Assembly (NCBI GenBank): GCA_014218235.1
Contig: CM024760.1
Span: 72,170,961 to 72,234,960, forward strand
Direction: 5' to 3'
Source: Colocasia esculenta
Lineage: Eukaryota; Streptophyta; Magnoliopsida; Alismatales; Araceae
DNA length: 64,000 bases
Below are positions 55,373 to 64,000 of the stretch, one piece after another. A program made the position numbers and the translations under genes. The notes under the pieces were generated by a model that saw only the letters and a list, made by a program, of their open reading frames with translations, ran no database searches and had not been told where the DNA came from. Each line of letters starts with the position of its first letter. Within the stretch, counting starts at the first letter, position 1.

Positions 55373-56563
55373 ATGGCTTCGAGAGGTAGGCGTGGCGGAG
55401 CGGCGGCCCGTGAGGACGAGCGAGACGTGACGAGCGGGCGGAGCAGCAGGCCCCCGGCACCGCAAGGTTCGTACTTCCCCCACCACCGCCTGTGGATTAT
55501 GGAGTATTCATGCAAGGTCTGGTGCAAGCCATGCAGACGCAGGCTCATACCCAGGCAGCACTCCAGGCACAGTTGGAGGCTCAGGTTAGAGAATAAAATG
55601 ATTAATAGTCTCTTTATTTACTATGTGATATTGTGTTGATTGTGTATTGCTTCTTTGTACTGTAGCAGGCTCAAGTACCAGCTCAAGACTATGGTGGACT
55701 TCACCATGGAGAAATTCAAGAGGATGCTGCCACCCTTTTTTAAGGGGGAGCGCCCACTGTGGCTGAAAGCTGGATGAGGGATATAGAAAAGATCTTCCGA
55801 GCCATCAGGTGTGCAGATGAGGATAAGGTTACATTAGCCCTACATGCTACAAGTATGATTTAGTTATATGCTTGTATGTTTTGTTAAGTTAGATTTGTTT
55901 AGATGGTGCTTATGAACGGTGTAGTGCAAGAAAGAGCTGATGTATGGTGGGCTTCATTGCTGCGTACCTGGTTTGAGGACGGAGCTATTGATATTGCGTG
56001 GGATGAGTTCGTGAGGCTCTTTCAGGCCAAGTTCGTCCTCGAGCACATGCAAGATCGGATGGAGCAAGAATTCCTATCTTTGACTCAAGGCTCCATGAAC
56101 CGTGCTGGAATATGAGGCAAGATTTTTGGAACTCTCTAAATATGCACCTCATATCGTGACAGACGAGCGCAGAAAAGACAAAGAAGTCATGATGGGACTC
56201 AAGCCATCACTGTGGACGAGACTCGTGGCATTTGACCACCGCACGTTGGACGAGGCCCTCAGTGCTGCTTGTAGGCAGGAGGGAGAGATGGAGCAATACC
56301 TAGAAGAAAAGAAAGCTTCGCAGAAGAGACCTGCAACCACGTTCTAGCGGCAGGACAAGAAGAAAGCGGTGTACCCGACATAGCAGCGACCAGTAGCAAT
56401 CAGCAGTACTCAGGTACCTTCTGTACGTTCCCCTGGTGTGAAGAAAGAGTGTCCCCACTGTGGGAGGGCACATGGTGGTTCCGAGTGTTGGATGATTACG
56501 GGCAAGTGCTTGAAGTGCGGAAGCAGCGACCACAAGATCAAGGATTGCCCAAGACTTCAGTAG
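55373..56563 (+). pseudogene. Tandem gypsy gag, copy 2
   Basis: Same start (MASRGRRGGAAARE) and same intron-like segments as copy 1, but with numerous 1-2-base deletions that cut it into short frames. The zinc-knuckle region 56440-56555 reads HCGRAHGGSECWMITGKCLK without the deletion seen in copy 1. Ends CAG TAG GGA (TAG 56561-56563), as in copy 1. Confidence 0.85.
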
Positions 56564-59500
56564 GGAGTGCAGCGCGGAGCGCCAGCCCCAGCAGCAGTAG
56601 CGGCAGCGGCGCACTACAGGAAGACCAGGAAGGCTCGAGCCCCAGCTCGAGTGTTTGCTTTAGCTCGCGAGGACGCCGAGCATGCGGAGCATGTCACCGA
56701 AGGTACGATTTTACTTCTAGGTGTGCACGCTCGGGTTTTGTTTGATAAGGGGTGCTACTCACTCGTTCATTTCGAGCGGTTTCGCTAGGCAGTTAGCCCT
56801 AGAGTCAAGCATAGAGTCTGAGGAGTTTAGAGGTCTTCTGTCTGTACACACCCCTGCGGGTACGGTATCGACTAGGAAGTGCATTCCTTCGTTACCTGTG
56901 TGCATTGAGGATAGAATCCTAGATGGGTGTTTCTTCTTGTCTAAAGATGAAGGACTATGATGCTATCTTGGTCTGGATTGGCTAGAGGAGAACTATGCAT
57001 TAGTAGATTGTCGTCGGAAGAGGATTGTTTTTCCGCATTCCTGGTGAGGATGAGTTTCTCATCCCTTGCCAAGGAACTTGGCAGGAAAGATGGTCATCTC
57101 TGCCATGAAGGCGATGCGCATGGTAAACAGGGTTTGTGACGCTTTTCTTGCCAGCGTGGTGTTAGTACCAGAGGCTGATGAGTCACCTACTCTTGCGGAG
57201 ATTAAGGTAGTGCAGGATTTTCCAGATGTCTTTCCTGATGACTTGTCTGGATTGCCACGGGATAGAGAGATAGAGTTTACCATAGAGTTGCTTCCGGGCA
57301 CTCTCTATCTCGAAGGCTCCATATCGGATGGCACCTGCGGAGTTAGCCGAGTTAAGGAGGCAGTTGCAAGAGTTGCTGATAAGGGATTTATTCGCCCTAG
57401 TGTTTCCCCTGGGGTGCACCTGTATTATTCGTCAGAAGAAAGACGGGTCACTTAGGTTATGCATTGACTATAGGAAGTTGAACCAAGTGACTGTGAAGAA
57501 CAGGTATCCTTACCTCGTATGATGACTTTTTTGACCAGTGAGAGATGCATCAGTCTTTTCTAAGATGATTTGCGATCTGTTATCATCAGTTGAGGATTCG
57601 GAGTGAGGATGTGTCCAGACGGCGTTTAGAACCCGTTATGGACATTATGAGTTTTTGGTCCTTCCTTTCGGATTGACCAATGCCCTGCAGCGTTCATGGA
57701 TCTCATGAACAGGGGTTTAGGCCTTATCTAGATAGCTTTGTCGTAGTGTTTATTGATGATGTGTTGTCTACTCTCGGATGAGGCCACGCACCGTCAGCAT
57801 TTGAGGGTAGTGTTAGAGGTTCTCGTGAGCACAAGCTGTATGCTAAGTTCAGCAAGTGCGATTTTTGGTTGCGCAAGGTTCATTTCCTCGGCATGTTATC
57901 TCTGGTGCTGGTGTTGCAGTTGATCCAGCGAAGGTCCAGGCAGTTATGGATTGGGAGATTCTCAAGACCCCTTCGAAGATTCGTAGTTTTATTGGTTTAG
58001 CTGCTTACTATCGGCGATTTATTGAGGGATTTTCATCCATCGCCGCCCCTTTGACTCATCTTACCAGAAAGGGAATGAAGTTCTTTTGGTCCGAGAAGTG
58101 TGAGAGTAGTTTTCAATTATTGAAGACTAAGCTCACGACAACCCCGGTGTTAGTTTTACCGAGAGGTGTAGAGGGTTTTTCTATCTACACGGATGCATCT
58201 CGGATTGGTTTAGGCTGTGTGCTAATGCAGTAGGAAAGGGTAGTGGCTTATGCTTCTCGTCAATTAAAGGAGCATGAGAAGAACTATCCGACTCATGACT
58301 TGAAGCTCGAGCAGTGGTTCATGCACTAAAGATCTGGAGGCCACATCTTTATGGTGTCAGATTTGAGGTGTTTACCGACCATAAGAGCTAGAAGTATCTT
58401 TTATCCCAAAAGGAATTAAACCTGAGGCAGAGAGATGGATTGAGTTCTTGAAGGACTATGACTTCGACCTTCAGTATCACCCTGGAAGGCGAATGTCGTA
58501 GCGGATGCTCTGAGTAGAAAGAGGCCATCTCTCCAGCAGGATTGGAAGATGTGGAAGATGCGGCTTGCGCGTTGACTGAGTTAGAGCCATCGCTATGCCA
58601 GGCTTTTGTAGCTCAGTTATCCTTAGGTCCTCGGTTTGGATGAGGTGATCGAGCAACAGGAAGCCGACCCTAGACTCTTAGAGTTAGTGGGCAAGGCAGG
58701 CATTGCTCGTGATGAGGACGGTGTGATTAGATTTCAGCACCGTGTTTGTGTCCCTGATTTAGTAGATGTCCGTGAGCATGTGTTAGCGGAGGCTCATAGA
58801 TCGCGATTCTCTATTCATCCGGGTAACACTAAGATGTATCAGGATCTGAAGAGATCATTTGGTGGTCCGGCATGAAGAAGGATGTAGCGGATTATGTGTC
58901 TAGGTGTTAGTGTGTCAGCAAGTGAAGGCCGAGCGACAGCGACCATCCGGCCTATGCAAAGGATGGACATCCCAGTGTGGAAGTGGGAAGCTGTCACTAT
59001 GGACTTTGTTTCGGGTTTGCCTCGATCTAGAAGGGGCAATGACTCGATTTGGGTAGTTGTAGATAGATTCTCGAAGACTGCTCATTTCTTGCCTATGAAG
59101 AAGAAGCAGTCAGTAGAGAGTTTAGCTAGATTGTATGTTAGTAGTATCATTAGATTGCATGGTGTGCCGAAGTCGATCATTTCGGATCGAGATCCGAGAT
59201 TACTTCGAGGTTGTGGAAGGGTCTTCAGGATGCTTTAGGTTCGGAGCTGAAGCTCAGTTCGGCGTTTCATCCCCAGACTGATGGACAGTCCGAGAGGACT
59301 ATCCAGACGCTCGAGGATATGTTGAGAGCGTGTGTGTGGATTGGAAGGATGATTGGGAGCGTCATTTACCTCTAGTGGAGTTCGCATACAACAACAGCTT
59401 TCATGCGAGTATTGGTATGGCTCCATTCGAGGCGTTGTATGGTAGGCCCTGCAGATCTCCTTTATGTTGGGAGGAGACTGGTGATAGGAGTTGATCGGTC

Positions 59501-60030
59501 CGGAGTTAGTTCAGGAGACTTCGGATAAGGTCCAGCTTATCAGGAAGAGGCTTGTTGCGGCACAGGATAGGCAGAAGAGCTATGCCGACAACAGGAGGAA
59601 GGATCTTGAGTTCGAGGGCGATCATGTCTTCTTGAAGATATCGCCTACTCGAGGTGTTGTCAGATTTGGCAGGCATAGTAAGTTGAGCCCTAGGTTCATT
59701 GGCCCATATGAGATTCTCAGACGTTTGGGCAGCGTGGCATATGAGCTAGCTTACCCCCAGCTTTGGCTAGTGTTCATCCCGTTTCCACGTTTCGATGCTC
59801 AGGAAGTATGTCCGAGATCCGTCTCATGTGATTAGTCATGAGCCAGTGGAGATTCAGCCAGATCTTCGTATGTCGAGCAACCAGTAGCTATTCTTGACCG
59901 GAAGGTTCAGCATCTCCGGAACAAGAGTATTGCGTCGGTGAAAGTTCTCTGGCGGAACTTCTCACGAGAGGAGGCTACTTGGGAGCTTGAGGATGCGATG
60001 AAGAAGAAGTATCCCCTTTTGTTTGAGTAG
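56564..60030 (+). pseudogene. Tandem gypsy pol, copy 2
   Basis: All domains of copy 1 are present at high nucleotide identity (protease around 56745, RT 57300-58060, RNase H 58080-58400, integrase 58780-60030) but dozens of single-base deletions break the frame. Example: TGTTGGTCTA in copy 1 is TGTTGTCTA here (about 57762). Substitutions are few. TAG at 58231-58233 is shared with copy 1. Either genuine decay or unpolished long-read sequence. Confidence 0.88.
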
Positions 60031-60076
60031 CGTCGTTCTAACTTCGAGGACGAAGTTTCTTTTAAGGGGGAGAGGG

Positions 60077-63000
60077 TGTAAGGCCCTCGAATTTTGTTGC
60101 ATTATTGTATTGCATGTATAATTCATGTTGTGTATGTACGTATGTAAATATCTACGTAAGTACTAGTTAGTATACTATTGCATGCATGTGTATAATTAGA
60201 TGTATAATGTATGAATGGTATGATGGTAGTGTGTACATGTAGTATACATATGACATATATAGGTATAAGATGTGCATGGTTTCTGCATGTTTTAGAGTTC
60301 TGGCCGAAGGCCAGATTGGCGTCAATATCAACAGACGTCGATGGTGTCGGCGTCAACCCTATGGACGCCAACACTAACCCCAGCGTCCAGCGATGTGGAC
60401 GCCAATTCTCTGACCTGCATGCGTTGCAGAGCCGAAATTCCGGAGCAAGCCACCCCAACCATTGGGGAGCTGTCCCCAACGGTCTGAAGGGGTATCACAT
60501 CATCTCCTGCGTGGGTGAGAGGTCTGGCTATATACAAAGCCATTTTGCAACCCTCACCCTCTCTTTGCCCCTTTGCAAGAGAGGAAGAAGAGGAAAAAGA
60601 AACCCTAAAACTGTGTGAGAGCTCACTTTGCAACCCTAAATCGGCTATCCTGAAGCTTGCACCGGCCATCTACTGCAACAAGGAGCTAGCTGGAGTGGAG
60701 GAGTTCCCCGACCTTATCTTGGATCCATCTTCATACTAGAACCCGGAGTGAAGCTTTTCTAGGAGCTTCTTGGGACAGCCCAAGGAGAGCTTCACCGAGC
60801 CCTAGATCCGTTTGGTGTATTTTCTAGAGGCAAGTACCCTACCCATAACGTCCATGTATGTGTCTAGGTTGGTTTTATCATTTTGTGCATTTTCCCTCGT
60901 GTCCTGGATCCCCCTTTCACCATTGCATTTGAGTTCGGTCTGTGTTTCTGCACAGACAAGAACTTGGCGTCAATGCCTTGACGCGAGATCCCTGGTGTGC
61001 GTCCAGCGATCTTGCTGTCCACTCCTGGAACGGCCAGAGACTGCCGCCAAGTTCGCCTAGACAGAACAGTGAATTTTTCTGCCCTTCTATATAATAAATT
61101 TCGATATGATTCACGATGAGGATATAATGTAATCTCTTATATGCTATGTATACTGCTAATGTGATGGATGGGAATGTGAATGTACACTTATTTTGTGGAT
61201 GGTAGAGCTTATTATATATTTAAAAGCATGTGGAAGAATGTTCGTGTGTATGTCCTCACCATTATCCTGATAATCCGTGGTAAAATCATGTTTCCCTAAT
61301 TGTTTTAGACCATGTATGTACAACCTGTCTGTGCTCTGAGTTTCTGGAATTTTCCATGCTTGTATGATTTATTGAATTTTCTGTTTTGGGAAATAGAAAT
61401 CATGCGTAGGTCACGATAAATCTTCCGTAAATTGTGTACTGCCCAATAAATCCGGGAATAAATCATGTGGCTTGATGTTAGATTTTCTGTAATTTCGTTT
61501 TAGCTTAGAAATTCTGAAATTTTGCATGAAGAATCCTAACCCGAAATTAGCCTGTGGTTAAAATTTCAAGTCATTCAGACTAGTATATGATGCAATATGA
61601 TTTTCCATGTAAAATGTGAAACTAATGCATGCCGTTGTAAAATGATTTGATTTTGTATATAGCAACCTGATTATGAAATTTCCTGAGTACTAAATTTCTG
61701 TAATTGTAGTGCCATGTTAGGAAAAATAGAGAAGTGTGCATGTCATGTGAGAAAGTGAATGAAATGAGAGTGACATGTTAAACATATGTATTAAAATCAG
61801 TACTATTTTAGTGTGTAACTTGTGCCAAGTGTGACTCTGCTTCTGTAGAGGGCAGTGGAACCGTATGAGGGAAAAGTCCTCCCTGAGAAGGTTCAATGTG
61901 TTGTGACCCTAAGGCATTAGGGGTAATCCTGGAGGTGGACAAGTACCACTGGTTAGGGTGGAGACTTGTTTCTCCCGGTCTGCACATCCCAAGAGTCGCC
62001 ATTGTATTGCCTAGATGGCGTCTATGTGATGTGATGTGTTTGTGTCCTTCTTTGGTTGTTTGGACTATATGTCACGGCACTAAATGTGAATGTGTAAATG
62101 TGTTGTGTTCATATGAAAAATGTGAATGTGAACAATGTGTAAAAGTGCATGTGTAAAGTGTGAAATTGCGAATTTAAAATTTGTAAAAATGTGAAACCAA
62201 TATGTGAGGATGTGAGTTTGTAATCCATGTTATGACAATCTAAAATCATGCTTAAACAGTAGCCTTACTATGTTATGATCATGTTTATGTATGCAAAATG
62301 CCTAGAATCCATGCTAGGGATAATTTTTAATAATATAAACAACTTCCATACTTGGTTGTTCACATGTGGTGATTTAATTGCTGTTGTAGCTCTCATTTGT
62401 TTAGATTATGGTTGCTGAAAATATGTAAAACCAGCAAGCTTAAGCATGTAAAATGGTTACGTATATGCGTATAAATGGTAATTCCATGTTAGGTATGTTT
62501 CCTTTCATGCATGCTCGGGAATTTTTGTTAATGCTTCCATGTCTTAGTTGGTTGAAGGTAGATTTTAAGTGAGGAATGAAAAGAAAGCATGGTGATAGGT
62601 GATTCTATTTTAAGAAATCTGAAAGCATAGTCCATGTGTTTTAAATTGTAGATTCACCATGATAGGTTGAAAAAATTTAATGTCAAGCATGCTACGTGTT
62701 GTGTCCCTGTGAATGTGTATGTAGAACCTACTAGGATATGTGCATGTACGGTATGCGTAGAAGTACTTGTGGAGTCTTTTAGACTCACTACTTGCTTCGG
62801 CGTATAGGTGTAGTTGGTGACGAGACACTTGTGGAGGAGACGTTGGGACCGACTCCGAGCGTGGTGATTATAGTGCGGAGTACTTGTGACATTTTGTGGT
62901 TTTCATAGTATGTAAAATTGAACATTGTACTAGCATTATCATGGAAGAATGTTATAAGTATATGACATCTATGTATTTGATTTTCACAAATTAAATTATG

Positions 63001-63211
63001 TGGACTTTTAGCGCTTTAATTGTTATCGAAACATGTATGTTAAATGCGGATGATGAATGAAATGAAGACAGTGGTTTCTTTTACTTCCGCTACTCTGTTT
63101 CTTATATCACGGTATCTCAGCTGAATGTTATTGTTGGGTAAATGTCCCACTGTGGCAACGTTCACTATATCGACGTGGTTGGTATAACCATTCCGATATA
63201 GAGTCGCTACA
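60077..63211 (+). repeat. Tandem gypsy LTR3 (3' LTR)
   Basis: 3135 bp, TGTAAGGCCC to TCGCTACA, next to purine tract and followed by GATTT. Shorter than LTR2 through many scattered 1-base losses, often in A or T runs (GTAAATAATG against GTATAATG), and one roughly 80-bp loss near 61470. Confidence 0.92.
60529..60536 (+). promoter_or_regulatory. TATA box of LTR3
   Basis: TATATACA, downstream of the GGCGTC array at about 60317-60405. Confidence 0.65.
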
Positions 63212-63216
63212 GATTT
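63212..63216. repeat. Target-site duplication of tandem gypsy, right copy
   Basis: GATTT directly after LTR3. Confidence 0.9.
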
Positions 63217-63880
63217 GCCCTCACAACGATTTGTTAAGTGATTGCAACGATTTGCTTTCGTAACGATTTTCTTAGTATTTCACAAAGATTTGCGTTCGTA
63301 ACGATTCGTTAAGTATCCATAACGATTCGATAAGTAATCACATCGATTTCTTAAGTGAGAACAACGATTTGGTCTCACATCGATTTCTTAAGTGAGAAGA
63401 ACGATTTGGTCTCACATCGATTTCTTAAGTAAGAACAACGATTTGGTCTCACATCGATTTCTTAAGTAAAGAACAACGATTTGCTCGTAACGACTTGGTT
63501 CATAACGATTTGCCTATACCATCATAACGATTTGATCCCTGTAACGATTGGATAAGTGACATAACGACTCTGTTACTGTAACGATTCATCAAGTTACATA
63601 ATGACTTGGTCGCTGTAATGATTCGATACAGCGAATAACGATTCATTCACATTGTCTTTTACAATTTGATTATAACGGCGCGTGCATAACGATTTACTTA
63701 TGGAGTCACAACGATTTGCCTCTATAATGATTTGGTTATTAATGCATAACGATTTATATATGCATCGGTTTGCTTATGAGTGCACAACGATTTACATGAA
63801 TATCAACTCATTTGCAAAACGATTTCATAAGTCATGCATATAACGATTTCATGGACTATAACGATTTGATTTTCGAGTTA
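63217..63880. repeat. AACGATTT/ATCGATTT array, right part
   Basis: Dozens of copies of AACGATTTG or ATCGATTTC. The most regular section (63340-63487) has a 37-bp unit repeated four times, starting ACATCGATTTCTTAAGTGAG at 63340, 63377, 63414 and 63451. The reverse complement of this unit closely matches the copia-3 37-bp unit, so both arrays share ancestry. Confidence 0.9.
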
Positions 63881-64000
63881 ATTTTTGAATAACGTTGAAA
63901 AGTCAAAGTCTTCACGTATATCTTTCTGTCAACTGTGCATTTATGGAGACTGAACGTATCACTGCATGCATGCAGACATATCTTCTATTCTCTTGCTTAT
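63881..64000 (+). repeat. Continuation of SIRE-type LTR, cut by window end
   Basis: AAAAGTCAAAGTCTTCACG... and further sequence after the array; no TATA box or LTR end within the window. Confidence 0.4.

Larger units (their letters stand above)
44080..63211 (+). mobile_element. Tandem gypsy composite: LTR-internal-LTR-internal-LTR
   Basis: Three LTRs (44080-46986, 51948-55187, 60077-63211) enclose two internal regions of the same Tekay-like chromovirus family, flanked once by GATTT. Each internal region has its own primer-binding site and purine tract. LTR1 and LTR2 differ at about 2 of the first 155 positions, so it is young. Unequal recombination between LTRs of a single insertion is the simplest origin. 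Confidence 0.93.

Noticed and set aside
1..64000. Host single-copy genes, rRNA, tRNA or miRNA genes
   Set aside because: Every coding signal belongs to retroelement polyproteins or the PMD and DUF7745-like genes tied to them; no RNA gene structure seen. Small RNA precursors cannot be excluded by eye.

Overview
The window looks like nuclear DNA from a flowering plant (probably a eudicot, low confidence) in a repeat-dense, gene-poor region. I find no ordinary host gene. Nearly every base belongs to nested LTR retrotransposons or to intron-containing antisense genes that appear to travel with one of them. Evidence is plant-type copia and gypsy polyproteins, tRNA-Met primer-binding sites, TG...CA long terminal repeats with 5-bp target-site duplications, and plant mobile domain (PMD) and DUF7745-like sequences.

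Layout. 1-6837: 3' two thirds of a SIRE-like Ty1/copia element (copia-1) with decayed gag-pol, a long 3' spacer and its 3' LTR. 6838-11478 and 18362-20470: an old Ty3/gypsy Tat-lineage element (gag C-terminus, DTGAS protease, G-patch, RT, RNase H, a second archaeal-type RNase H, integrase). It is split by copia-2 (11479-18361; TSD AGCTG), a SIRE-like element with both LTRs, a shortened gag and no pol. 21840-24430 (minus): a multi-exon PMD gene. 24910-25990 plus 42605-42991 (minus): a DUF7745-like gene cut in two by a chromovirus. 25996-42599 (minus): that chromovirus (Tekay-like gypsy, TSD TTTTA), whose own 5' LTR is split by copia-3 (34058-39903, minus, gag-only SIRE-like element, TSD [A/G]GGTC). 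43740-44079 and 63217-64000: part of another SIRE-type LTR related to copia-3. It is split by a 19-kb young gypsy composite, LTR-internal-LTR-internal-LTR (44080-63211, single TSD GATTT).

Order of events: Tat and its antisense genes are oldest. Copia-1, copia-2 and the chromovirus landed in them, then copia-3 in the chromovirus. The tandem gypsy is youngest by LTR similarity, though its order relative to the others is not fixed by nesting.

The most striking observation is a shared promoter-proximal design. In each LTR family, and upstream of an antisense gene, an array of short CG-centred palindromes or inverted pairs with fixed spacing lies 5' of the TATA-like box. Copia-1 has four ~75-bp units, each with two GTGTCRACAC palindromes exactly 21 bp apart. 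Copia-2 uses CTGTCRACAG at 21-22 bp, copia-3 uses ATCGAT in a 37-bp unit, and the tandem gypsy uses a 33-bp unit with inverted GGCGTC/GACGCC. The chromovirus and the antisense genes use GCGAC/GTCGC pairs offset by 14-15 bp. Other points of interest are putative introns in a chromovirus gag, two in-frame UAG codons shared by both tandem gypsy copies, stop codons dominated by CAG-to-TAG type changes, and an indel-rich stretch (about 55.2-63.2 kb) that may be an assembly-quality artefact.
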